A stretch of DNA of 8,896 nucleotides from VRUE01 sp036403515 (lineage in GTDB: Bacteria > Actinomycetota > Thermoleophilia > Solirubrobacterales > 70-9), in contig DASWQV010000032.1 of assembly GCA_036403515.1 (NCBI GenBank), positions 1 to 8,896 on the forward strand, read 5' to 3'. The translations under genes were made by a program, and so were the position numbers. A model generated the notes under the pieces. It searched no databases and was not told the DNA's origin. It saw only the letters and a list, made by a program, of their open reading frames with translations. Every line of letters begins with the position of its first letter. Within the stretch, counting starts at the first letter, position 1. Shown here piece by piece: positions 1 through 6,328 of the stretch.

Positions 1-2093
1 ATGATCCGGTTCTTCATGTCCTCGTAGCTGACGCCAGTCTCGTCGTCGTTCACGGAGAACCCGAGTGTCGTGTTCTTCGCGATCTCGGACGCGCCGATGT
101 TCGAGGTCATGATCACGATCGCGTGGCGGAAGTCGACCGTGCGCCCCTGGGCGTCGGTCAGCCGGCCGTCCTCCAGGATCTGGAGCAGGATGTTGAACAC
201 GTCCGGGTGCGCCTTCTCGATCTCGTCGAGCAGCAGCACGCTGTACGGCTTGCGCCTGAGCGCCTCCGTCAACTGGCCGCCCTCGTCGTAGCCGATGTAG
301 CCCGGGGGCGAGCCCACGAGCCGCGACACGGAGTGCTTCTCCATGTACTCCGACATGTCGATCCGGACCATCGCGTCCTCGTCGCCGAACAGGAACTCGG
401 CGAGGGTGCGAGCGAGCTCGGTCTTGCCCACGCCCGACGGGCCCAGGAAGATGAACGAGCCGGTCGGCCGCTTCGGGTCCTTGAGGCCCGCGCGCGAGCG
501 ACGGATCGCCTTCGACACGGCCTCGATCGCCGGCTGCTGACCGATGACGCGCTTGTGCAGCTCGTCCTCCATCCGCATCAGCTTCTGCGTCTCGGCCTCG
601 GTCAGCTTGAAGACGGGGATGCCGGTCCACATCGAGACGATGTCGGCGATCTCCTCCTCGGCGATGGCAGGGCGCTCACCGGACTCGCCGGCGCGCCACT
701 GCTCCTCGAGCTGGCGCTTCTTGTTCGTCAGCTGGCGCTCCTTGTCGCGCAGGTTCGCCGCCTTCTCGAACTCCTGCGCCTCGATCGCGCCCTCCTTCTC
801 GCGGCGGGTGCGGTCGATGTCCTCCTCGAGCTCCCGGTACACGGGCGGTGAGGTCATCGACTTGATCCGCATGCGCGAGGCGGCCTCGTCGATCAGGTCG
901 ATCGCCTTGTCCGGCAGGAAGCGGTCGGAGATGTAGCGGTCGGCGAGCTCGGCCGCGGCGTGCAGCGCCTCGTCGGTGATCTCGACGCGGTGGTGCTGCT
1001 CGTAGCGCTCGCGCAGGCCCTTCAGGATCTGCTCGGTCTCCTCGATCGACGGCTGGTCGACGCGGATCTGCTGGAAGCGGCGCTCGAGCGCCGAGTCGCG
1101 CTCGAGGTACTTGCGGTACTCGTCGAGCGTGGTCGCGCCGATCGTCTGCAGCTCGCCACGGGCCAGCGCCGGCTTGAGGATCGAGGCCGCGTCGATCGCG
1201 CCCTCGGCGGCGCCGGCGCCGACCAGGTTGTGAAGCTCGTCGATGAACAGGACGATGTCGCCGCGCTGGGTGATCTCCTTCATCACCTTCTTCAGCCGCT
1301 CCTCGAACTCGCCGCGGTACTTCGAGCCAGCTACCAGAGCGGCCAGATCGAGCGTGTAGATCTGCTTGTTCTTGAGCAGCTCCGGGACCTCGCCCTTGTT
1401 GATCCGGGCGGCCAATCCCTCCACCACGGCGGTCTTGCCGACGCCGGGCTCGCCGAGCAGCACCGGGTTGTTCTTGGTCCGCCGGGAGAGGATCTGCATG
1501 ATCCGCTCGATCTCGGTCTCGCGACCGATCACGGGGTCGAGCTTGCCCTCCTCGGCCAGCTTGGTCAGGTTGCGGCCGAACTGGTCGAGCAGCTTCGAGG
1601 ACTTCTTGCCCTCGCCGGAGCCACCGGCGCCCGCGCCGGCACCCTGACGGCGACCGCCGGGTCCGGAGAGCATCCGGATCACCTCGTTGCGGATCTTGTC
1701 CGAGTCGGCGTCGAAATCGAGCAGGATGCGGGCGGCGACGCCCTCGTTCTCACGCACGAGACCGAGCAGGATGTGCTCGGTGCCGATGTAGTTGTGGCCG
1801 AGCGAGAGCGCCTCGCGCAGGGCGAGCTCGAGCACCTTCTTGGCGCGCGGCGTGAACGGGATCTGGCCGGAGGTGACCTCCTCACCGGAACCGACGATCC
1901 GCACGACCTGCGAGCGAACCCGCTCGGTGGTGATGTCGAGCGACTCGAGGACCCTCGCCGCGAGCCCCTCCTCCTCGCGCAGCAGCCCCAGGAGAATGTG
2001 CTCAGTGCCGATGTAGTTGTGCTTGAGAGTGCGCGCCTCTTCCTGCGCCAGGACGACGACTTGACGGGCTCTCTCTGTAAATCGCTCGAACAA
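1..2093 (-). CDS. clpC: ATP-dependent Clp protease ATP-binding subunit ClpC (3' end outside window)
   Basis: ClpC is a Hsp100 AAA+ unfoldase; it forms hexamers that unfold proteins and thread them into the ClpP protease in the cytosol. The 697 codons seen give the family's full domain order. The N-terminal substrate domain has two Clp-N repeats, marked by HNYIGTEHILLG near residues 25-36 and 100-111. A Gly/Ala-rich linker follows at about 144-164. The first AAA domain has Walker A GEPGVGKT (214-221), pore loop KYRG (258-261) and Walker B VLFIDE (281-286). The middle domain carries a UVR-like EFEKAANLRD (441-450), typical of ClpC rather than ClpB. The second AAA domain has Walker A GPSGVGKT (551-558), pore loop GYIG (598-601) and LLLDEIEK (620-627). 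The C-terminal part, roughly 120-150 residues by family length, lies beyond the left edge; bases 1-2 begin an incomplete codon. The start is TTG at 2093: the protein then opens MFERFTERARQ as ClpC proteins do, AGAGAGG lies 4 nt upstream, and an in-frame TAG lies four codons upstream. The family is certain. Confidence 0.97.
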   Translation of the reverse strand, partial: MFERFTERARQVVVLAQEEARTLKHNYIGTEHILLGLLREEEGLAARVLESLDITTERVRSQVVRIVGSGEEVTSGQIPFTPRAKKVLELALREALSLGHNYIGTEHILLGLVRENEGVAARILLDFDADSDKIRNEVIRMLSGPGGRRQGAGAGAGGSGEGKKSSKLLDQFGRNLTKLAEEGKLDPVIGRETEIERIMQILSRRTKNNPVLLGEPGVGKTAVVEGLAARINKGEVPELLKNKQIYTLDLAALVAGSKYRGEFEERLKKVMKEITQRGDIVLFIDELHNLVGAGAAEGAIDAASILKPALARGELQTIGATTLDEYRKYLERDSALERRFQQIRVDQPSIEETEQILKGLRERYEQHHRVEITDEALHAAAELADRYISDRFLPDKAIDLIDEAASRMRIKSMTSPPVYRELEEDIDRTRREKEGAIEAQEFEKAANLRDKERQLTNKKRQLEEQWRAGESGERPAIAEEEIADIVSMWTGIPVFKLTEAETQKLMRMEDELHKRVIGQQPAIEAVSKAIRRSRAGLKDPKRPTGSFIFLGPSGVGKTELARTLAEFLFGDEDAMVRIDMSEYMEKHSVSRLVGSPPGYIGYDEGGQLTEALRRKPYSVLLLDEIEKAHPDVFNILLQILEDGRLTDAQGRTVDFRHAIVIMTSNIGASEIAKNTTLGFSVNDDETGVSYEDMKNRI

Positions 2094-2097
2094 AAAG

Positions 2098-2104
2098 CCT
2101 CTCT
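2098..2104 (-). promoter_or_regulatory. Ribosome binding site fixing the TTG start of clpC
   Basis: The minus strand reads AGAGAGG, then CTTT, then TTG. An in-frame TAG sits at 2105-2107, so no start further upstream is possible. The TTG gives the expected MFERFTERA N-terminus. The spacing of 4 nt is on the short side. The same AGAGAGG occurs 10 nt before the greA start. Confidence 0.6.
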
Positions 2105-2107
2105 ATC

Positions 2108-2131
2108 TACTCAACGCGAACCGGCTGAGTA
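2108..2131. promoter_or_regulatory. Inverted repeat in the clpC leader, candidate operator
   Basis: TACTCA (2108-2113) and TGAGTA (2126-2131) form a perfect 6-bp inverted repeat with a 12-nt spacer, just upstream of the clpC Shine-Dalgarno. Actinobacterial chaperone and protease genes are often controlled by HspR (CTTGAGT-N7-ACTCAAG) or ClgR. The half sites here carry the ACTCA/TGAGT core but in the opposite order to HAIR and with wider spacing, so I do not call it a HAIR element. A 6-bp repeat can arise by chance, although its place in a stress-gene leader is suggestive. Confidence 0.25.
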
Positions 2132-2153
2132 AGTCTCGGTAGACACCCTTCGG

Positions 2154-2188
2154 TTATCGGGAGGCGCCCATGTGATCCTTTAGAGGAT
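2154..2188 (-). other. Possible five-codon leader ORF (MGASR) with hairpin-embedded SD, upstream of clpC
   Basis: On the minus strand AAAGGA (2176-2181) is followed after 4 nt by ATG (2171-2169) and the codons for MGASR, ending in TAA at 2154-2156. That is 60 nt before the clpC start. The Shine-Dalgarno lies inside a 5-bp hairpin, ATCCT-CTAA-AGGAT (2175-2188). So short an ORF may well be chance; it is listed because spacing and SD are good and the structure could hide the SD. Confidence 0.15.
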
Positions 2189-2218
2189 AACGAGAGCGGC
2201 CAACCGGCCCAGCGCGGC

Positions 2219-2241
2219 AAAAAAGCGCTCAGAGCGGCTTT
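2219..2241 (-). terminator. Intrinsic terminator downstream of lysS
   Basis: Read on the minus strand, AAAGC(C)GCT pairs with AGCGCTTT across a CTG loop (one bulged C). The 3' arm runs into six uninterrupted T (2219-2224). The T-run is on the clpC side, so it would end transcripts arriving from lysS. It implies that clpC is transcribed at least partly from its own promoter within 2094-2218. I could not pick a convincing -35/-10 pair there. Confidence 0.7.
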
Positions 2242-2243
2242 CT

Positions 2244-2306
2244 GGAAGGCCGAGCGACCTTCCGGTGCGCTTTTTCCAGCCTATACGGGGATAAGGCGCA
2301 CCGGAA
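2244..2306. repeat. Two overlapping inverted repeats directly after lysS
   Basis: TTCCGGTGCGC (2260-2270) and GCGCACCGGAA (2296-2306) form a perfect 11-bp inverted repeat with a 25-nt loop, starting 2 nt after the lysS stop codon. A second stem, GGAAGG (2244-2249) with CCTTCC (2258-2263), shares positions 2260-2263 with the first, so the two cannot form fully at once. Neither has its own T-tract; the terminator at 2219-2241 follows immediately. They may stabilise the lysS 3' end or compete as an attenuator-like switch, which is inference. Confidence 0.6.
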
Positions 2307-2308
2307 CG

Positions 2309-3787
2309 TCAGGAGCGCATCGCCGGAAAGAGGACGACTTCGCGCACGCTCTTGGCGCCGGTCAGCAGCATCACGAGGCGGTCGATGCCGATGCCGACGC
2401 CTCCGGTCGGGGGCATTCCCTGCTCCAGGGCCCCGATGAAATCCTCGTCGTAGGGTTGGGCCTCTTCGTCCCCGCGCTCGAGCTCCGCCGCCTGCTGCTC
2501 GAAGCGCCGGCGCTGCTCGTCGGGGTCGTTCAGCTCGGTGAATCCGTTGGCGATCTCCATGCCGCCGGCAAAGGCCTCGAAGCGCTCGACGAGGCCCTCC
2601 TCGGAGCGGTGCGACTTGGCGAAGGGGGAGAGCTCTAGCGGATAGTCGAGGACAAAGGTGGGCTGGATCAGCTGCGGCTCGACGTGCTTGGAGAGCAGGC
2701 CGTCGACCAGCTTGCCCCAACCCTCGTCCGCTGCCGGCTCGACCCCAATCGCCGCGGCCAGGGCCTCGCGGCTCGGATGCTCGGCAATGTCGATACCACT
2801 GGCGTCGCCGATCGCATCGCGGAAGCTGACCCGCCTCCACGGCGGCGCGAAATCGATCGTCAGCTCGCCCCGCTGGACCTTGGTCGTGCCGAGGACCCGC
2901 TCCGCTACCTCGGCGACCATCGTCTCGACCCTGTGGGCGGTTGCGACGTAATCCGAGCAGGCCTCGTACCACTCGAGCATCGTGAACTCCGGATTGTGCT
3001 TATGGGAGATCCCCTCGTTGCGGAAGTCCTTGCCCAGCTCGTAGACCCGATCGATGCCGCCGACGACGAGCCGCTTCAGGTAGAGCTCGGTGGCGATCCG
3101 CAGGTAGAGGTCGCGGTCGAGGGCGTTGTGGTGAGTTGTGAAGGGCCGCGCCAGGGCGCCCCCGTACAGCGGCTGCAGGACGGGCGTCTCGACCTCGACG
3201 AAGCCGCGCTCGTCGAGCCAGCGTCGCACCTCGCTGACGGTGCGGGCGCGCAAGCCAAAGAGCCGGCGGCTCTCCTCGTTGGCGATCAGATCCAGCTCGC
3301 GGTGGCGATAACGGGTCTCGACGTCCTCGAGGCCGTGGAACTTGTCGGGCGGCGGCCGCAGGCTCTTGGCGAGCAATCGCCAGCGATCGATCGCCAGCGA
3401 GAGCTCGCCGCCACGCCGGGTCGCCAGCGCAGTGCCCTCGACCCCGACGATGTCGCCGAGGTCGAGGTCGACCAAGACCGCATACGGCTCCTCGCCGAGC
3501 AGGTCCTCACGCGCATGGAGCTGGATCTGGCCACTCCCGTCGCGCAAATCGAGGAAGCATGCCTTGCCATGGCCGCGCCGTCCGACGATCCGCCCGGCCA
3601 CCCGGTGACGAGAGTCAGTCTCGATCCCCGGCGCAAGCCCCTCATGGGCAGCACGCACCTCAGCAATGTCCTCCCGTTCCCCGAACTCAGGCGGAAACGG
3701 ATCTATTCCAGCCTCCCTGAGCCGCTCGAGCTTTTCCCGCCGGTCGCGCAAGACGTCTGAGAGCTTCTGCTCGCTTGGCTCACTCAT
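2309..3787 (-). CDS. lysS: Lysyl-tRNA synthetase, class II
   Basis: LysRS activates lysine with ATP and attaches it to tRNA-Lys in the cytosol. The 492-residue product has the normal bacterial LysS length and layout. An N-terminal helix (1-30) precedes the OB-fold anticodon-binding domain (about 62-140, with GRIVGRRGHGKACFLDLRDG). The class II catalytic domain shows motif 1 around 186-205 (WLDERGFVEVETPVLQP), motif 2 at 254-274 (FRNEGISHKHNPEF, EW) and motif 3 at 465-490 (GIGIDRLVMLL ... LFPAM). The conserved FTELNDP stretch is at 416-422. Nothing is truncated. The ATG at 3787 is the only credible start, because an in-frame TAG lies 15 nt upstream (3801-3803). No Shine-Dalgarno precedes it, but TAGGCT lies 9 nt upstream, so the mRNA may be leaderless. 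It sits between greA and clpC, separated from greA by a 118-bp fold-back and from clpC by a terminator. Confidence 0.97.
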   Translation of the reverse strand: MSEPSEQKLSDVLRDRREKLERLREAGIDPFPPEFGEREDIAEVRAAHEGLAPGIETDSRHRVAGRIVGRRGHGKACFLDLRDGSGQIQLHAREDLLGEEPYAVLVDLDLGDIVGVEGTALATRRGGELSLAIDRWRLLAKSLRPPPDKFHGLEDVETRYRHRELDLIANEESRRLFGLRARTVSEVRRWLDERGFVEVETPVLQPLYGGALARPFTTHHNALDRDLYLRIATELYLKRLVVGGIDRVYELGKDFRNEGISHKHNPEFTMLEWYEACSDYVATAHRVETMVAEVAERVLGTTKVQRGELTIDFAPPWRRVSFRDAIGDASGIDIAEHPSREALAAAIGVEPAADEGWGKLVDGLLSKHVEPQLIQPTFVLDYPLELSPFAKSHRSEEGLVERFEAFAGGMEIANGFTELNDPDEQRRRFEQQAAELERGDEEAQPYDEDFIGALEQGMPPTGGVGIGIDRLVMLLTGAKSVREVVLFPAMRS

Positions 3788-3796
3788 CGACGCGCG

Positions 3797-3802
3797 AGCC
3801 TA
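3797..3802 (-). promoter_or_regulatory. Candidate -10 element for a leaderless lysS mRNA
   Basis: The minus strand reads TAGGCT, then 9 nt, then the lysS ATG. It fits the actinobacterial TAnnnT -10 pattern, and transcription would begin at or within a few bases of the start codon. The absence of any Shine-Dalgarno agrees with this. No recognisable -35 box is present; the expected place falls inside the fold-back arm at 3811-3832. Confidence 0.3.
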
Positions 3803-3810
3803 TCGACCAC

Positions 3811-3928
3811 AAGAGCCGATCCCGGTAGGGGTGGAGCGTCTTGTACTTTTTCGGCGATTCCTTGCGGCGCCAGCCCAATGCGGTTCCACCGAAAAAGTTA
3901 AGCGGAACCCCTACCGGGATCGGCTCTT
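3811..3928. repeat. 118-bp fold-back element with perfect 22-bp terminal inverted repeats
   Basis: Positions 3811-3832 are the exact reverse complement of 3907-3928; arms begin AAGAGCCGATCCCGG and end GGTAGGGGT. The 74-nt interior is itself partly self-complementary: ACTTTTTCGG (3844-3853) pairs with CCGAAAAAGT near 3890-3899, and the pairing continues inward with wobbles and a small internal loop. The whole would fold into one long hairpin. It carries no ORF of note. Its right end gives the last two bases of the greA stop (T|AA). It lacks a 3' T-tract on either strand, so it is not a textbook intrinsic terminator. A miniature inverted-repeat element or a BIME/REP-like repeat is the best guess. 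The flanking dinucleotide AC occurs on both sides (3809-3810, 3929-3930), too short to prove a target duplication. Confidence 0.85.
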
Positions 3929-4406
3929 ACGCCGTCTCGATCTTCGTGATCTTCAATTTCTTCTTGGGCCCGCGCGGAACCTCGACCGTGACGATGTCGT
4001 TGCGCTTATGACCAAGGAGCGCTTTGCCGATCGGCGACTCATTGGAAAGCTTGTGGTCGAGCGGATCAGCCTCGGTCGAGCCGACGATCTGGAATTTCTG
4101 CGAGTCGCCGGTCTTCTGGTCCTTGACGTGGACGATCGAGCCGAACTGCACCTCGTCGGTGCTGATGTCCTTCTCGTCGATCACCGTGGCGCGCCGCAAC
4201 CGCTCCTCGAGCTGAGCGATGCGCTGCTCGAGCAGGGCCTGCTCGTTCTTGGCGTCGTCGTACTCGGCGTTCTCAGAGATGTCGCCGAACTCGCGCGCCT
4301 CCTTGATCCGTTCGGCGACCTCGCGTCGCTTCGCGGTCGAGAGGTGATCTATCTCCTCCTTGAGCTTCTCGAGACCCTCGGGGGTGATTACGGACTGGCG
4401 ACTCAC
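3927..4406 (-). CDS. greA: Transcription elongation factor GreA
   Basis: GreA enters the secondary channel of backtracked RNA polymerase and stimulates cleavage of the extruded RNA, so that elongation resumes. The product is 159 residues, the usual size. Residues 1-75 form the N-terminal coiled coil, whose tip carries GDISENAEYDDAKNEQ (41-56) with the acidic D42 and E45 expected to help bind Mg2+ at the polymerase active site. Residues from about 80 form the FKBP-like domain, with the signature SPIGKALLGHKRND near 124-137. The start is GTG at 4406, giving MSRQSVITPEGLEKL; AGGA lies 4 nt upstream and AGAGAGG 10 nt upstream. The dusB terminator at 4460-4504 means greA probably has its own promoter in 4424-4459, a stretch with AT-rich patches but no clear boxes. 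Its TAA stop is completed by the end of the fold-back repeat, and the protein ends ITKIETA. Confidence 0.96.
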   Translation of the reverse strand: MSRQSVITPEGLEKLKEEIDHLSTAKRREVAERIKEAREFGDISENAEYDDAKNEQALLEQRIAQLEERLRRATVIDEKDISTDEVQFGSIVHVKDQKTGDSQKFQIVGSTEADPLDHKLSNESPIGKALLGHKRNDIVTVEVPRGPKKKLKITKIETA

Positions 4407-4459
4407 TTTGTCCTGACCTCTCTTTGCGATTGTTACGGCTGGAAACGGCTTCTAGACCC

Positions 4460-4504
4460 AAAAACGCCCAGGTGCGACGGTGTTTTGCCTCACCGCACCA
4501 GGGC
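4460..4504 (-). terminator. Intrinsic terminator of the coaX-dusB unit
   Basis: Thirteen bases after the dusB stop, the minus strand has GCCC-T-GGTGCG-GTG, an 8-nt loop, then the complementary CAC ... CGCACC-T-GGGC, with one mismatch and a small bulge. It is followed by G and five T (4460-4464). A GC-rich stem with a T-tract on the downstream side is a classic Rho-independent terminator and separates coaX-dusB from greA. Confidence 0.8.
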
Positions 4505-4517
4505 CGAAGTCGCGGGA

Positions 4518-5513
4518 TTATAGCGAGGGCACTGGCGCAGCCAGATCGCCGATCAGGCGGCGGGCGCGGGGAAGGTCGGCACTGCGCTGCAGCTCGTCGG
4601 CGAGCTCTGCGGAGACACCGAGGGACTCGACGTACCATGGGTAGAACTTGCGCAGGTAGCGGCTTGCCCGCTCCTCGCCGAGATGTTCCTCGGCACGGTC
4701 AATCACCCAAAGCAGCTCGGTGGCGACCTCGGCCCGGTCGGGGGGCCGCGTGCGGCGGTCTGTCAGCTCTTCGAAGACCCATGGGTTGCCGAGCGATCCG
4801 CGCGCGATCATCACCGCGTCGGCTCCGGACTCCGCGTAGGCCCGGCGCGCCGCCTCGGCGCTACTCAGCCCGCCGGAGACGATCACCGGCACGTCGATCC
4901 GTTCGACCAGCTCTCGGGTAAGCAGGTAGTCGGGCTTGCCCTTGTGGCCGGTCGTCGCGGCGCGAGGATGAAAGCCGATCGCAGCGACGCTGGCCTCCTC
5001 GGCCAAGCGCACCGCCAAGTCGAAGCCGGAGCGATCGCCGGCCTCGATTCCAGAGCGCAGCTTCACTGTCACCGGCAGACCGCTGCCCTCCGCGGCGCCG
5101 CGCGCCAGGGCGAGGGCGAGCTCCTGGTCGCGCAGCAGCTCAGCGCCGGCGCCGGTCCGGCGCACCTTGCGCACCGGGCAACCCATGTTGATGTCGATCA
5201 GATCCGCGCCGGCCTCGGCGGCGATCGCCGCCCCGGAGCGCATCACCTCGGCGTCATGGCCGAAAAGCTGGACCGAGACGGGATGCTCGTCGGGGTGAAT
5301 CCGCATCAGCTCGCGCAGGGTGCGCTCGTTGCGGTGGTGCAGGCCGAAGCTGGAAACCATCTCGGAAACCGCCAGCCCTGCCCCGTACCGCTTTGCCTGC
5401 AAGCGCACGAACCAGTTGCCGATCCCCGCCAGCGGCGCAAGCAGGACGCGATTGGGGATCTCGAGGCCGGCGATCCGGAACGGATCAGTGAGCTGTGGAC
5501 GTGTTGCGTTCAT
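4518..5513 (-). CDS. dusB: tRNA-dihydrouridine synthase (DusB-like)
   Basis: Dus enzymes use FMN and NADPH to reduce specific uridines in the D-loop of tRNA to dihydrouridine. The 331-residue product has an FMN-binding TIM barrel: LLAPLAGIGNWFVR near 24-37, the catalytic cysteine C112 within INMGCPVRKV (109-117), KLRSG (151-155), and the phosphate-binding end ARGSLGNPWVFEEL (237-250). The C-terminal helical tRNA-binding part contains YLRKFYPWYV, matching the RK-x(n)-WY pattern of the family. Two spots differ from common DusB: HGRT is replaced by HPRA (182-185), and NGDI by SGGL (213-216). The ATG at 5513 lies inside the end of coaX (29-bp overlap), no good Shine-Dalgarno is visible, and no other start fits, so translational coupling to coaX is likely. 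Family is certain; the exact target uridine cannot be read from sequence. Confidence 0.93.
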   Translation of the reverse strand: MNATRPQLTDPFRIAGLEIPNRVLLAPLAGIGNWFVRLQAKRYGAGLAVSEMVSSFGLHHRNERTLRELMRIHPDEHPVSVQLFGHDAEVMRSGAAIAAEAGADLIDINMGCPVRKVRRTGAGAELLRDQELALALARGAAEGSGLPVTVKLRSGIEAGDRSGFDLAVRLAEEASVAAIGFHPRAATTGHKGKPDYLLTRELVERIDVPVIVSGGLSSAEAARRAYAESGADAVMIARGSLGNPWVFEELTDRRTRPPDRAEVATELLWVIDRAEEHLGEERASRYLRKFYPWYVESLGVSAELADELQRSADLPRARRLIGDLAAPVPSL

Positions 5514-6258
5514 GGATCAGGCGCAGTCCCTTGAGGGTAAGCATGTCGTCGACCTCGTCGATCGTCTCGGTGAAGGGAACCACCACGTGGGCAAGCCCTC
5601 CCGTTGCGAGCAAGCGAGGCTCGCTCAGCTCTTCCTCGATCCGGCCCACGACGCCATCGATCAGGCCGGCGAAGCCGAAGACGAAGCCCGACTGGATCGC
5701 AGCGCGACTCGAGCGGCCGATCGCCGTTTCGGGCGCCTCGAGGTCGATGCGGGTGATGCGAGCGGCGCGATCGATCAGCGCGGTCAGCGAGATCTCCAGG
5801 CCCGGACCGATCGCCCCACCAAGGTATTCGCCCTCTGCCGAGACAGCGTCGATGTTGATCCCGGTGCCGAAGTCGACCACCACGCAGGCGTCCTGGAAGC
5901 GGTCGTAGGCGGCGATGGCGTTGACCAGACGGTCAGCTCCCACCTCGAGTGGATTGTCGATGCGAATCGGCATCCCGGTTTTCAAGCCGGGGCCGATCGT
6001 CAGGCACTCGGCCTTCAGGTAGCGCTCGGTGAGCTGCTCGTACTGGGTGCCGAGGGGTGGCACCACCGAGGAGACGCAGACGGCGTCGATTTCGGCAAAG
6101 GACATGCCGCAGAGGCCGAAGAGACCGTTGATTCGCTCTGCCAGCTCGTCCCCGGTCGCGCCGGAGCGAGTCTGGAAGCGCCAGTGCTCGGCAAGGCGCT
6201 CGCCGTCGAAGGCGCCGAGGTGAGTCTGGGTGTTGCCGACATCGACCGCGAGGAGCAC
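5485..6258 (-). CDS. coaX: Type III pantothenate kinase
   Basis: CoaX phosphorylates pantothenate, the first step of coenzyme A synthesis; type III enzymes belong to the ASKHA fold, need a monovalent cation and are not feedback-inhibited by CoA. The product is 257 residues, the usual length. Visible motifs are the N-terminal phosphate-binding loop AVDVGNTQTHLGAF (4-17), NPLEVGADRLVNAIAAY (102-118) with the catalytic base D109, and VVDFGTGINIDAV (127-139) followed by GGAIGPGLEIS (147-157). The frame is open further upstream, to an ATG at 6399, but GTG at 6258 gives the proper CoaX N-terminus and has AGGA 8 nt before it, so I use the GTG. The 3' end overlaps dusB by 29 bp, making a two-gene unit. 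The 5' end diverges from the plus-strand GST-like gene across 70 bp. Confidence 0.95.
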   Translation of the reverse strand: MLLAVDVGNTQTHLGAFDGERLAEHWRFQTRSGATGDELAERINGLFGLCGMSFAEIDAVCVSSVVPPLGTQYEQLTERYLKAECLTIGPGLKTGMPIRIDNPLEVGADRLVNAIAAYDRFQDACVVVDFGTGINIDAVSAEGEYLGGAIGPGLEISLTALIDRAARITRIDLEAPETAIGRSSRAAIQSGFVFGFAGLIDGVVGRIEEELSEPRLLATGGLAHVVVPFTETIDEVDDMLTLKGLRLIHERNTSTAH

Positions 6259-6315
6259 TCGACGATTATTCCTGGATCGGCGACGCCCCGCGCGGCGAAG
6301 TCGCCGTGCAGCGCC

Positions 6316-6321
6316 TAGGAT
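6316..6321 (+). promoter_or_regulatory. Candidate -10 element for the GST-like gene
   Basis: TAGGAT is a strong match to the actinobacterial -10 pattern TAnnnT and ends 7 nt before the GTG at 6329, so transcription could start at or next to the start codon. The alternative reading is that AGGA (6317-6320) serves as a Shine-Dalgarno 8 nt before the same GTG. Either reading favours 6329 over the ATG at 6320. No good -35 box is visible. Confidence 0.35.
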
Positions 6322-6328
6322 GGCTGCA

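Noticed and set aside
1621..1670. Short GC-rich repetitive tract within clpC
   Set aside because: It encodes the Gly/Ala-rich linker between the N-domain and the first AAA domain and is ordinary for ClpC.
960..2132. Plus-strand 390-codon open frame opposite clpC
   Set aside because: It is antisense to a clear ClpC with all motifs, has a low-complexity Leu/Val/Asp/Arg-rich product with no domain, and is the usual mirror frame in high-GC DNA.
2094..2218. CtsR or canonical HspR (HAIR) operator in front of clpC
   Set aside because: Neither the CtsR heptad tandem repeat nor CTTGAGT-N7-ACTCAAG is present; only a differently arranged inverted repeat is found.
2229..2972. Minus-strand 247-codon frame overlapping the 3' part of lysS
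   Set aside because: It is an out-of-frame reading of lysS and the downstream hairpins, Arg/Gly-rich with no domain; the lysS frame contains class II motif 3 there.
2684..3760. Plus-strand 358-codon open frame opposite lysS
   Set aside because: It is the antisense shadow of lysS, with no recognisable motif and no ribosome binding site.
4477..4495. Alternative five-pair stem CGGTG/CACCG
   Set aside because: It is an alternate register within the dusB terminator and adds no separate feature.
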